The notes beneath the pieces were generated by a model. The model was not told the origin of the DNA, searched no databases, and was given only the letters and a program-made list of their open reading frames with translations. Below are positions 7,572 to 15,050 of a stretch of 25,149 nucleotides of DNA, piece by piece (within the stretch, counting starts at the first letter, position 1; every line of letters starts with the position of its first letter). The translations under genes were made by a program, and so were the position numbers. Source of the stretch: an uncultured Eubacteriales bacterium (GTDB lineage Bacteria > Bacillota > Clostridia > Oscillospirales > Oscillospiraceae); the NCBI GenBank assembly GCA_900544705.1, contig UQWH01000027.1:1-25149 (forward strand). The letters run 5' to 3'.

Positions 7572-9470
7572 TCAGATCCCCAGAGCGGCGCGCTTGGCCT
7601 CGATGGCTTCGATCATCTTGTCGCCGAGCTTTTCAATGTCGGTTTCGACGGTGAAGTTGGCCTCGACCCAGTCCTTGATGCCGTGCTCGCCCTGCAGCAG
7701 AGCGGTGACCTCGGAGCTGCCCTTGGTGTAGGGATCGACGCCCAGGAAGGTGTCGATGCCGGTGGCGACGACGTAGTTGCCGATGGAAACGGCCTTCTCA
7801 CTCATCCACTCCGGCGCGCAGCCGACGACGGGAACCTGAGAAATGTTGATGCCCCAGTCCTTGGCGATGTCGGAGGCGAGGATCATCATACGGGAGATGT
7901 CCACGCAGGAGCCCATGTGCAGCACGGGCGGGATGTCGACGAGCTCGCAGACGCGCTTGAGGCCCTCGCCGCAGAGCTCCTTGGCGGCCTTGTCCATGAG
8001 GCCGGCCTTGGCGGCGGCCTGCGCGGAGCAGCCGGAAACGATCAGGATAATGTCATTTTTGATGAGCTTCTTCATCAGCTCAATGTGCGCAGTGTCCGGA
8101 CGGACCTTGGGGTTGTTGCAGCCGACCATGGCCACGGCGCCGCGGAGAACGCCGGACTTGACGACATCGACCAGCGGCTTGGTGGTGCCGGTGACGTCCA
8201 CGTGGCTGTTCGTCACGCCGTCCAGGCAGGACTTGATGGCCTCGACGGAGTAGCCGACGGTCGCCTTGGTCTTGAGCTGCGGAATGTTGACCAGCTCCGG
8301 ATCGCGGTTTTTGAAGTTCTCAATGGCGGTGCGGACGATCTTCTTTGCGTTCTCCCCGGCGCTCTCGGAGGAGAAGCGGATGAACTCGGAGTCCGGCATC
8401 TGCGCGATGGGGGAGGTGGTGATGAACTTGGTATGGAAGCACTTGGACAGGGGGCCGAGTGCCGGGAAGATGCACTGCACGTCGACGACGATGGCCTCGC
8501 AGGCGCCCGTCAGGACGACGTTCTCCTGGTTGAGGAAGTTGCCGGCCATGGGGATACCGTGACGCATGGCGACCTCGTTGGAGGTGCAGCAGACACCGGC
8601 GATGTTGATGCCCTTGGCACCGACGCTCTTGGCAAGCGCGATCATCTCTGGGTCATTGGCGTAGAACACAACCATTTCGGACAGGGAAGGGTCGTGGCCG
8701 TGGACGATGATGTTGACCATGTCCTTGTCCATTACGCCGATGTTCGCGGTGGTGTCCACGGGCTTCGGAGTGCCGAACAGGACATCGGAGAACTCGGTGC
8801 CCATCATGGAGCCGCCCCAGCCGTCGGACAGACCGGCACGCAGCGCCTGACGGATCAGAGCCTCGGGCAGGGAGGAGCAGCCCATATGCGTCATGTGCAG
8901 GGACTGGGAAACCTCGCGGTCGATGGCGCGCGGCTCGATCTCCGCGTCGTGCCACAGCTTCTGGGTGTGCTCCGGGGCGCGCTTTAGGAAGCGCTGCACG
9001 CCGAAGGGCTTGCCGTATTCCATCAGGCCGGTTTCGGCGACCTCGTGAGCCAGATCGAAAATATCCTTGCCCTCGGTCTCGATGCCCCACTCCTGCGCGA
9101 TGCGCTTGAGCTTTTCAGGATCCTTGACGGTGTAGTTGCCGCCCTCTTTCGTGTTGTAAAGGGTGTGGCAGATCTCGCGGCCGTGGTCGGAGTGCGTTGC
9201 GGAGCCGCCTGCGGTGAAGCGCAGGTAGTTACGGCCGACGATGCCGTGAACGTCGCAGCCGCAGATACCGCGGGGCGCCTTGGGCGTGATGCGGCACGGC
9301 CCCATAGAGCAGATACGGCAGCAGGTGCCTGCTTCGCCGAAACCGCAGTGGGGGGTCTGGTTTTTCACACGCTGCTGCCAGCTATCGGCGCCGACTTTTT
9401 TGCCGTTTTCCAACAGCGAAGCGGTCGCTTCCTCCATCTGTTCGACGGTGATGTAGCGTTCGCGATCCAT
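7572..9470 (-). CDS. cooS: Anaerobic carbon monoxide dehydrogenase catalytic subunit
   Basis: 632 residues from ATG 9470, chosen because AGGAGGA sits just upstream (9482-9476); a longer open frame to 9593 would start inside the promoter. It interconverts CO and CO2 at a Ni-Fe-S C-cluster. Seen ligands: D-cluster C42 and C50; B-cluster C51, C54, C59, C70; C-cluster H259, C294/C295, C333, C451, C481, C522, corresponding in order to the known CODH-II ligands. The loop between C59 and C70 is a few residues shorter than I recall for CODH-II. First gene of the operon with cooC and acsB; in this context it should supply CO to acetyl-CoA synthase (the acetogen AcsA role) rather than to an energy-converting hydrogenase, for which there are no genes here. 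Confidence 0.96.
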   Translation of the reverse strand: MDRERYITVEQMEEATASLLENGKKVGADSWQQRVKNQTPHCGFGEAGTCCRICSMGPCRITPKAPRGICGCDVHGIVGRNYLRFTAGGSATHSDHGREICHTLYNTKEGGNYTVKDPEKLKRIAQEWGIETEGKDIFDLAHEVAETGLMEYGKPFGVQRFLKRAPEHTQKLWHDAEIEPRAIDREVSQSLHMTHMGCSSLPEALIRQALRAGLSDGWGGSMMGTEFSDVLFGTPKPVDTTANIGVMDKDMVNIIVHGHDPSLSEMVVFYANDPEMIALAKSVGAKGINIAGVCCTSNEVAMRHGIPMAGNFLNQENVVLTGACEAIVVDVQCIFPALGPLSKCFHTKFITTSPIAQMPDSEFIRFSSESAGENAKKIVRTAIENFKNRDPELVNIPQLKTKATVGYSVEAIKSCLDGVTNSHVDVTGTTKPLVDVVKSGVLRGAVAMVGCNNPKVRPDTAHIELMKKLIKNDIILIVSGCSAQAAAKAGLMDKAAKELCGEGLKRVCELVDIPPVLHMGSCVDISRMMILASDIAKDWGINISQVPVVGCAPEWMSEKAVSIGNYVVATGIDTFLGVDPYTKGSSEVTALLQGEHGIKDWVEANFTVETDIEKLGDKMIEAIEAKRAALGI

Positions 9471-9475
9471 AGTAA

Positions 9476-9482
9476 TCCTCCT
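9476..9482 (-). promoter_or_regulatory. Ribosome binding site of cooS
   Basis: AGGAGGA on the minus strand, five bases from the ATG at 9470. It decides the start against the longer frame. Confidence 0.85.
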
Positions 9483-9564
9483 GTTATCAGTTCTCAATAC
9501 AAAAATAGTACGATGCCCTGCGGCACCGTCAAAGGGGTAGACGAAACCCCAAAATACCGATACA

Positions 9565-9593
9565 ATTTTATCAATAATTACTGTGAATGTCAA
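9565..9593 (-). promoter_or_regulatory. Strong promoter of the cooS-cooC-acsB operon
   Basis: Minus strand: perfect -35 TTGACA (9593-9588), 17-base spacer, -10 TAAAAT (9570-9565). The leader to the cooS ATG is about 90 bases. The spacer holds TTCACA, which resembles one half of a Rex box, but no second half is visible. Confidence 0.8.
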
Positions 9594-9689
9594 TGCCGGA
9601 GTCGGGATTTTTTTGTGGAATTCGAGGGAGTTTGCCGGGAAAACCGCATATTTCGGGAGCTAAAAACCTATCCCGGAGAGGGGGTTATC

Positions 9690-9736
9690 AAAAACCACCG
9701 TTTCCGGGAAATCCATCTCCGGAAACGGTGGTTTTT
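9690..9736. terminator. Bidirectional-looking terminator between rex and cooS
   Basis: Perfect 18-bp arms (9690-9707 and 9719-9736, AAAAACCACCGTTTCCGG and its complement) with an 11-base loop; the A/T ends provide a U-tract in either direction. It lies 23 bases after the rex stop codon and separates rex from the cooS operon. Confidence 0.88.
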
Positions 9737-9759
9737 CAACGCTGCTTCTGCCTGACCGG

Positions 9760-10395
9760 TCAAAACCCCTTGAGCTGCGCCGACAGATGCTTGGAAAGTA
9801 CCGCCAGCGAAGTGGCCATATTCTCATTCTGCACCAAAATCCCCTGCGGGACATCCAGATGCACGGGGGCAAAATTCCAGATCGCCTTGATGCCGTTGGA
9901 GATCAGCAGGTTGCAGACCTCCTGCGCGTGGGCGGCGGGGACGGTGATGATGCCAATATAAATTTTCTGCTTGCTGCACATGGTTTCCAGCTCCGACAGC
10001 GGCAGGATGGGCTTGGCGCCCTCCGCTTGACCGACGAGCTGGGGGTTTGCATCGAAGGCGGCGACGATATTCAGGCCGTACTCGGAAAAACCGCTGTAGC
10101 CCAGCAGGGCGCGGCCAAGCTTGCCCGCGCCGATCAGGACGGCGTCATTGGTGTTGTCGTAGCCGAGGAACTGTTCAATATCGGAGATCAGGCTGATGCG
10201 CTGATAGCCGACCTTCGGACGGCCGCCGTCGGAAACAAGAGCGAGATCCTTGCGCACCTGCACCTCTCCCATGGAGAGCGCCGCGGCGAGCGTCGTTGCG
10301 GAAATGTTCTCCGGCGCGTCGGCGGGGAGCGCTTTCAGATAGGCAAGATAAACCGGCAGCCGCTTCAATACGGAATTCGAAATCTTCTGTTCCAT
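9760..10395 (-). CDS. rex: Redox-sensing transcriptional repressor Rex
   Basis: 211 residues from the ATG at 10395, which has AAGGAG eight bases upstream. An in-frame GTG at 10416 would give 218 residues but sits only about 5-10 bases after the expected transcription start. The N-terminal winged helix (residues ~1-75, with the family pattern SATTLAAALSMGEVQVRKDLA and GRPKVGY) binds DNA. A Rossmann domain follows, with the NADH fingerprint GAGKLGRAL, and the C-terminus has the helix that swaps in the dimer. Rex represses fermentation and anaerobic metabolism genes when NAD+/NADH is high. It is transcribed towards the CODH/ACS operon but separated from it by a terminator. Confidence 0.95.
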   Translation of the reverse strand: MEQKISNSVLKRLPVYLAYLKALPADAPENISATTLAAALSMGEVQVRKDLALVSDGGRPKVGYQRISLISDIEQFLGYDNTNDAVLIGAGKLGRALLGYSGFSEYGLNIVAAFDANPQLVGQAEGAKPILPLSELETMCSKQKIYIGIITVPAAHAQEVCNLLISNGIKAIWNFAPVHLDVPQGILVQNENMATSLAVLSKHLSAQLKGF

Positions 10396-10427
10396 GCGCA
10401 GATACTCCTTCGTCACTTCTTTCTTTC

Positions 10428-10456
10428 ATTATAGCAGAAAAAATCGGAGTTTGCAA
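10428..10456 (-). promoter_or_regulatory. Promoter of rex
   Basis: Minus strand: -35 TTGCAA (10456-10451), 17-base spacer, -10 TATAAT (10433-10428). No clear terminator separates it from sigE upstream, so some read-through from the spoIIG operon is possible. Confidence 0.75.
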
Positions 10457-10488
10457 TTGATTTCGGCAGACAGATTCAGGGCGGCAGC

Positions 10489-11184
10489 TCATGATACCTG
10501 CCGCAGCAGATCGCGCCGCAGGCGCTGCATGATGCGCTTTTCCAGCCGCGAAATGTAGGACTGGGAGATGCCCATGAGGTCGGCGACCTCCTTCTGCGTT
10601 TTCTCCGGCCGCCCGCCGAGGCCGAAGCGCAGCGCGACGATGGAGCGGTCGCGCTCCGGCAGACGCGCCAGCGCTTCGCGCAGCAGCTGCTGCTCCACGT
10701 CCTCCTCCATGGGACGCATCACGGTATCGCCGTCGGTGCCGAGGACGTCCGACAGCAGCAGCTCGTTGCCGTCCCAGTCGGTGTTGATCGGCTCGTCGAG
10801 GGATACCTCGGTTTTCTGGCCGGAGATCTTGCGGATGTGCATGAGAATTTCGTTTTCGATGCAGCGCGAGGCATAGGTCGCCAGCTTGATATTCCGGTCG
10901 GCGCGGAAGGTACTCACGCCCTTGATCAGGCCGATCGTCCCGATGGAGATCAGGTCCTCAATGTTGATGCCGGTGTTTTCAAAGCGCCGCGCGATGTACA
11001 CGACCAGCCGGAGATTGCGCTCGATGAGCTTCTGCCGGGCGGCGTCGTTTCCTGCGGCGGCCTGCGCGAGAAGCTGCTGCTCCTCCGCGCCCGACAGCGG
11101 CGGCGGCAGGATGTCGCTCCCGCCGATGTACATGACCTTGGACGGGAAGAACGCGGAAAGCAGCTGGGTGATGAAATTAAGCAT
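10489..11184 (-). CDS. sigE: Sporulation sigma factor SigE (pro-form)
   Basis: 231 residues. Mother-cell sigma factor of early sporulation. The hallmark start of the mature protein (YIGGSDILPPPLSGAEEQ) follows an 18-residue hydrophobic/basic leader (MLNFITQLLSAFFPSKVM), the pro-sequence removed by SpoIIGA. Region 2 is highly conserved (NLRLVVYIARRFENTGINIE, DLISIGTIGLIKGV, ATYASRCIENEIL) and region 4.2 has the helix-turn-helix EVADLMGISQSYISRLEKR. The leader is shorter than the 27 residues of B. subtilis. Its start overlaps the spoIIGA stop by 8 bases, which suggests translational coupling. sigG, which often follows, is absent; rex follows instead. Confidence 0.97.
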   Translation of the reverse strand: MLNFITQLLSAFFPSKVMYIGGSDILPPPLSGAEEQQLLAQAAAGNDAARQKLIERNLRLVVYIARRFENTGINIEDLISIGTIGLIKGVSTFRADRNIKLATYASRCIENEILMHIRKISGQKTEVSLDEPINTDWDGNELLLSDVLGTDGDTVMRPMEEDVEQQLLREALARLPERDRSIVALRFGLGGRPEKTQKEVADLMGISQSYISRLEKRIMQRLRRDLLRQVS

Positions 11185-12010
11185 AATGGATCCCTCCTGT
11201 CAGTGCTTCGTAGCCGCCTCCGTCAGACAGCGGCGACGGGGAAAAGGCCACAAGGCCGGTTTTACATTGTTTGCCGATCTCTATGGTGCAGGGCAGCGCC
11301 AGCAGCAGGCCGGAGGCCGTGCCGACGGCGCGGTAGGGGATGAGGCGGGGGTGATAGTCTTTCAGCTTCAGCGCGAGCGCTGCGGGCGACTGAAACTCCT
11401 CCGCGCGCAGATCAAAGGGCAGCAGCCCCTTCGCACTGCGCCATTCCGCGACCAGCACGCTCTCGCCGCTCACGGGGTCGCAGAGCGTGTTGCCGGTGTC
11501 GCGCAGGGCGCTCAGATGGACCCGGCGGCCGCGCAGCACCAGCGTGACGGGCACGACGCTGTCCGCGGCGTGCGTCAGGCGCGGCAGCAGCAGGCGGCAG
11601 GCGGCGTAGACCGCACCGGCGGTCAGCACCACGCTGCCGAAGGTCACGGGATAGAAAAGCGTTTCCCCGCGGATGCGCACCGTGCCGTGCTTCATCAGCT
11701 CCACGGCGTACACCGCGCCGCACAGCACAAGGCTGAGAGCGGCAAAGACGGCGGTGAGCCGCAGCGTGGATTTTTTCGCGCCGAAGGCCGCGAGCAGCAT
11801 CCCTACGCCGCACAGCAGCTTGACGGGAAGACTCTGCAAAAAGCCGCAGCCGGGCAGATATACCGCCACGGCGTAGGCCGCGCCCGCGCCGGCGGCGAGG
11901 AGGAGCCGCCGGCGCCGGACGGCTGAGGCGCCGAGCCGTGCCGTCCCCCGCAGCAGGAGGTAGTTGACGCAGAGATTCAGCACAAAAACCTGATCGAGAT
12001 ACACCCGCAT
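11177..12010 (-). CDS. spoIIGA: Sigma-E processing peptidase SpoIIGA
   Basis: 277 residues. Membrane-embedded aspartic protease that cleaves pro-SigE at the sporulation septum after a forespore signal. The N-terminal half (to about residue 145) has several hydrophobic helices, opening with MRVYLDQVFVLNLCVNYLLL as in the family. The C-terminal half is a retropepsin-like domain with the catalytic DTGN motif at Asp171 (ALRDTGNTLCDPVSG), expected to work as a dimer. GGGAGG precedes the ATG. The gene is immediately upstream of, and overlapping, sigE, the standard spoIIG order. Confidence 0.95.
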   Translation of the reverse strand: MRVYLDQVFVLNLCVNYLLLRGTARLGASAVRRRRLLLAAGAGAAYAVAVYLPGCGFLQSLPVKLLCGVGMLLAAFGAKKSTLRLTAVFAALSLVLCGAVYAVELMKHGTVRIRGETLFYPVTFGSVVLTAGAVYAACRLLLPRLTHAADSVVPVTLVLRGRRVHLSALRDTGNTLCDPVSGESVLVAEWRSAKGLLPFDLRAEEFQSPAALALKLKDYHPRLIPYRAVGTASGLLLALPCTIEIGKQCKTGLVAFSPSPLSDGGGYEALTGGIHYA

Positions 12011-12039
12011 CTGCCCGTCCTCCCTTCGTCCGTGGACAA

Positions 12040-12045
12040 ATTATA
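12040..12045 (-). promoter_or_regulatory. -10 element of the spoIIG promoter
   Basis: TATAAT on the minus strand at 12045-12040, about 30 bases before the spoIIGA start. There is no good -35 at 17 or 22 bases, which fits activator-dependent transcription; B. subtilis spoIIG depends on Spo0A. The activator is inferred. Confidence 0.5.
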
Positions 12046-12059
12046 GAGCCTGACCATGG

Positions 12060-12102
12060 AAAAAACAGGTCGCAATCCCACCCTGAGATCACGGCCTGTT
12101 TT
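12060..12102 (-). terminator. Terminator downstream of rarA-DUF951
   Basis: On the minus strand, AAAACAGG (12102-12095) pairs with CCTGTTTT (12069-12062), the stem extends inwards (GCCG with CGAC, partly wobble), and a run of T follows. It separates the rarA operon from spoIIGA. Confidence 0.65.
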
Positions 12103-12200
12103 GTTGAAATCCTGTATGATTCGCGGGACTTTTCCGAGGAAATCCCATTTCCCGCCCGGCTTTTCGGAAGAAAATCCAAAGGCGCTGTCGAAGACTTTTT

Positions 12201-12386
12201 TCAGCTTTCGTCTCGCTCGATTTTTTTGATGTTATGCTCGGCCTTGCTCCGCGGGAGCATCACCTCGTGCCCGCAGCCCTCGCAGCGCAGACGGAAGTCC
12301 GCCCCGGTGCGCAGGACGCGCCAGCGGGCGCTGCCGCAGGGATGCGGCTTCTTCATGACCAGAATGTCGTTCAGCCGGACGTCCAT
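12201..12386 (-). CDS. DUF951 family small protein
   Basis: 61 residues. Matches the short Firmicutes DUF951 family: opening MDVRLNDILVMKKPHPCGS, then WRVLRTGADFRLRCEGCGHEVMLPRSK. The Cys residues in HPCGS and CEGCGH suggest a metal-binding knuckle. The biochemical role is unknown. It starts 3 bases after the rarA stop codon and is almost certainly co-transcribed with it. Confidence 0.85.
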   Translation of the reverse strand: MDVRLNDILVMKKPHPCGSARWRVLRTGADFRLRCEGCGHEVMLPRSKAEHNIKKIERDES

Positions 12387-12389
12387 GGC

Positions 12390-13652
12390 TCACTCCCCCT
12401 TGATCTCGTCCCAGTAGCGCTTGGCGGCCTGCTCGATCTTGTTGTCGCCATAGTGGTAATACTTCGCGTCCTTGATGAGGTCGGGCAGGTACTGCTGCTT
12501 CACCCAGTGGTTCGGATAGCTGTGCGGATAGAGGTAGCCCTGCTCGCGCTCCTGCCCGGCGCTGTCGGCGTGGACGTTCTGAAGCTCCCGCGGGAACACG
12601 CCGATCTTTCCGGCGCGCACGTCCTTCAGCGCAGCGTCAATGGCCAGATAGCCGGAGTTGGACTTCGGCGCGGTGGCGAGGAAAATCACGGCGTCCGCCA
12701 GCGGCAGACGCGCCTCCGGCATCCCAAGCTGCAGGGCGCTGTCCACGCAGGCCTTGACGATGGGAATGGCCATAGGATAGGCAAGGCCAATGTCCTCGCA
12801 GGCTGAGCACAGGATGCGGCGGCAGCAGGAGGGAAGATCGCCCACCTCCAGAAAGCGCGCCAGATAATGGATGGCGGCATCCGGGTCGGAGCCGCGAATG
12901 GACTTCATCAGCGCCGACAGGCAGTCGTAGTGGTTGTCGCCCTCGCGGTCATAGCGCATGGCTGAGCGCTGGGTGACGGCTTTGGCGTCGTCCATAGAGA
13001 TCTGAAGCGTTTCGTCGCCGGGATGCGCCGCGATGAACAGTGCCTCCACGGCATTGATCGCCTTGCGCACGTCGCCGCCGCAGGAGGTGGCGATGTGGCG
13101 GTAAGCGCCCTCCTCCGCCGTGACGCGCAGGCCGGTCTTTTCCGCCATGTAGTTCACCGCGCGGAGGACGGCCTTTTCCACGTCGTCCGGCGTGACGGCC
13201 TTGAATTCAAAGACCGTGCAGCGACTCAGGATCGCGTTGAAAATATAGAAATAGGGATTCTCCGTCGTGGAGGCGATCAGCGTGATCTTGCCGTTTTCAA
13301 TGTGCTCCAGCAGGGACTGCTGCTGCTTTTTGTTGAAGGACTGGATCTCGTCGAGGTACAGCAGCACGCCGTTGGGCGCGAGAAAGGTGTCGAGCTGCCC
13401 GACGATCTCCTTGATGTCCGCAGTGGAGGCGGTGGTCGCGTTGAGCTTGTAGAGCGTGCGCTGCGTGGCGTTTGCGATGATGTTTGCGACGGTCGTCTTG
13501 CCGGTGCCGCTCGGCCCGTAGAAGATCAGGTTCGGTACCTTGCCGGATTCGATCATGCGGCGCAGCATTTTGCCCTCGCCCAGAATTTCCTCCTGCCCGA
13601 CCACGTCGTCCAGCGTCCGCGGCCGCAGCTCGTCCGCCAATGGCTGATACAT
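12390..13652 (-). CDS. rarA: Replication-associated recombination protein RarA (MgsA)
   Basis: 420 residues. AAA+ ATPase of the clamp-loader-like RarA/MgsA/WRNIP1 family, acting at stalled replication forks. The family start YQPLADELRPRTLDDVVGQ is followed by Walker A GPSGTGKTT (residues 46-54), Walker B LLYLDEIQSF (D101, E102), sensor 1 in LIASTTENP and an arginine-finger region (LSRCTVFEF). The C-terminal tetramerisation domain is complete (SIRGSDPDAAIHYLARFLEVGD, YPHSYPNHWVKQQYLP). Divergent from nth, with its own promoter. Confidence 0.96.
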   Translation of the reverse strand: MYQPLADELRPRTLDDVVGQEEILGEGKMLRRMIESGKVPNLIFYGPSGTGKTTVANIIANATQRTLYKLNATTASTADIKEIVGQLDTFLAPNGVLLYLDEIQSFNKKQQQSLLEHIENGKITLIASTTENPYFYIFNAILSRCTVFEFKAVTPDDVEKAVLRAVNYMAEKTGLRVTAEEGAYRHIATSCGGDVRKAINAVEALFIAAHPGDETLQISMDDAKAVTQRSAMRYDREGDNHYDCLSALMKSIRGSDPDAAIHYLARFLEVGDLPSCCRRILCSACEDIGLAYPMAIPIVKACVDSALQLGMPEARLPLADAVIFLATAPKSNSGYLAIDAALKDVRAGKIGVFPRELQNVHADSAGQEREQGYLYPHSYPNHWVKQQYLPDLIKDAKYYHYGDNKIEQAAKRYWDEIKGE

Positions 13653-13682
13653 CCAAACACCCCGTTTCGATAGATTGTTTTT

Positions 13683-13711
13683 ATTGTAGCACGTTTGTTT
13701 GCAAAAAGCAA
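13683..13711 (-). promoter_or_regulatory. Promoter of rarA
   Basis: Minus strand: -35 TTGCTT (13711-13706), 17-base spacer, -10 TACAAT (13688-13683), about 30 bases before the rarA ATG. Confidence 0.65.
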
Positions 13712-13748
13712 ACCAAAAATTGGGCTCCTATTTCGTCGCTTCCTGTGC

Positions 13749-13766
13749 TATAATGTCGGCAGGAGG
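13749..13766 (+). promoter_or_regulatory. -10 element and ribosome site of nth
   Basis: TATAAT at 13749-13754 with no good -35, then AGGAGGGG from 13761 leading to the ATG at 13776. These two signals rule out the longer open frame starting at 13695. Confidence 0.6.
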
Positions 13767-13775
13767 GGAGTATTT

Positions 13776-14399
13776 ATGGAACCTGTTCAGCAGATCATTG
13801 AAATTCTGAAGGAGCGCTACCCGGACGCCGTCTGCGCGCTGGGCTATGCGAAGGACTACCAGCTCATGATCGCGGTGCGGCTGTCGGCCCAGTGCACCGA
13901 CGCGCGGGTCAATCTCGTGACGCCGGCGCTGTTTGAGCGATTCCCGACGCTGGAGAGCTTTGCCGAGGCGACCCCGGAGGAGGTCGAGCCCTACGTGCGC
14001 TCCTGCGGATTTTATAAGCATAAGGCGCGCGACATCGTGCTGGCCTGCCGGGTGCTGCGCGACGAGTACGGCGGCAAGGTGCCGGACACGATGCAGGAGC
14101 TTCTGCGCATCCCCGGCGTGGGGCGCAAGACGGCCAATCTCCTGCTGGGCGACCTCTATGGCCAGCCAGCGGTCGTCTGCGACACGCACTGCATCCGCAT
14201 TGCCAACCGCCTCGGCCTTGCGCACGGCAAGGAGCCGGAGAAGGTCGAGCAGCAGCTCCGCGCCATTCTGCCGCCGGAGGAAAGCTCGGATTTCTGCCAT
14301 CGCATCGTGCTGTTCGGGCGCGATACCTGCACCGCGCGGAATCCTGCCTGCGGCGATTGCCCCCTGCGCCCGTTCTGCAAGGAGTTCCACGGGGAGTAA
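13776..14399 (+). CDS. nth: Endonuclease III (DNA glycosylase/AP lyase)
   Basis: 207 residues. Removes oxidised pyrimidines and nicks AP sites in base excision repair. The helix-hairpin-helix LLRIPGVGRKTANLLLG contains the catalytic Lys (in GRKTAN), and the catalytic Asp is in VVCDTHCIRI (usually VDTHV). The C-terminal [4Fe-4S] loop is complete: CTARNPACGDCPLRPFC, spacing C-x6-C-x2-C-x5-C. The start at 13776 gives the usual family length. Monocistronic, divergent from rarA and convergent with the UPF0340 gene. Confidence 0.96.
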   Translation: MEPVQQIIEILKERYPDAVCALGYAKDYQLMIAVRLSAQCTDARVNLVTPALFERFPTLESFAEATPEEVEPYVRSCGFYKHKARDIVLACRVLRDEYGGKVPDTMQELLRIPGVGRKTANLLLGDLYGQPAVVCDTHCIRIANRLGLAHGKEPEKVEQQLRAILPPEESSDFCHRIVLFGRDTCTARNPACGDCPLRPFCKEFHGE

Positions 14400-14405
14400 A
14401 GGGAC

Positions 14406-14445
14406 GAAATTCTGAACCGTTGCGTAGGGCGCGGGTGAAATTTGG
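14406..14445 (+). repeat. Copy of a degenerate intergenic repeat
   Basis: GAAATTCTGAACC, seven bases, then GTAGGGCGCGGGTGAAATTT. It matches the minus strand of 19556-19645 with few changes. Lies just after nth, outside any gene. Confidence 0.6.
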
Positions 14446-14471
14446 AGTCGTTCCCCACAGGTGCAGCCATA

Positions 14472-14506
14472 AAGAAACAGGGCGGCTGGTCGCCGCCCTG
14501 TTTCTT
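14472..14506. terminator. Bidirectional terminator between nth and the UPF0340 gene
   Basis: Perfect 15-bp arms (AAGAAACAGGGCGGC at 14472-14486 and its complement at 14492-14506) with loop TGGTC. A/T ends serve both convergent genes; the right arm touches the UPF0340 stop codon. Confidence 0.88.
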
Positions 14507-15050
14507 ATAGAAGCTCCTGGTCGTAGATCGCGCGGACGCCGCCGATGAACTTCGGACGGGTGCGCGCGGCCAGAAGGATCGCGCTTCCGATATGATCCAT
14601 GCCCAGACGCAGCGGGACGGCGACCTCCTTCAGGTGCATCCCGATGAGCGTCCCGCCGATGTCCAGCCCGGCGTCCGCACGGATGTGTTCGACCGCGACG
14701 GGATCGGAGAAGGCGTGATAGGCGGCCGTTGCGAAGGAGCCGCCCGCCTTGGGCTGCGGCACGACATTGACGATGTCCATACCGGGGACCGCCGCGCGCT
14801 CTGTGATCAGCGCGCGGTTCAGATGCTCGCAGCACTGCGCCGCGAGGAAGATCCCGCGGGACTTCAACTCCGTGTAAATCGCGTCAAAAACGACGTTTGC
14901 CACTTCGGGACGGGAGTCCGAGCCGATGCGGCTGCCGCAGATCTCACTGGTGGAGCAGCCGACGACCACGAGCTGCCCCTCGTGCAGTTTTGCTTTTTCA
15001 CACAGCAGCGCGGCGGCCTGCGCTGCCTGCTGCCGCAGCTCGTCAAGCAT
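14505..15050 (-). CDS. UPF0340 / TIGR01440 family protein (YwlG-like)
   Basis: 181 residues, the normal family length. Recognised by VVGCSTSEICGSRIG, LAAQCCEHLNRALI, VVPQPKAGGSFATAAYHAF and DAGLDIGGTLIGMHLKEVAVPLR. Conserved Cys and His residues suggest an enzyme active site, but no function has been established. Soluble. Its start overlaps the end of the upstream ECF gene by 8 bases, so the two are translated as a pair, perhaps by chance of compact packing. Confidence 0.9.
   Translation of the reverse strand: MLDELRQQAAQAAALLCEKAKLHEGQLVVVGCSTSEICGSRIGSDSRPEVANVVFDAIYTELKSRGIFLAAQCCEHLNRALITERAAVPGMDIVNVVPQPKAGGSFATAAYHAFSDPVAVEHIRADAGLDIGGTLIGMHLKEVAVPLRLGMDHIGSAILLAARTRPKFIGGVRAIYDQELL

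Noticed and set aside
9471..9593. Longer cooS start at 9593
   Set aside because: It would begin within the -35 element; the ATG at 9470 has an ideal ribosome site and matches the family N-terminus.
9565..9593. Rex operator over the cooS promoter
   Set aside because: Only a TTCACA half-site is present; the second half at the expected spacing is missing, so I do not list an operator.
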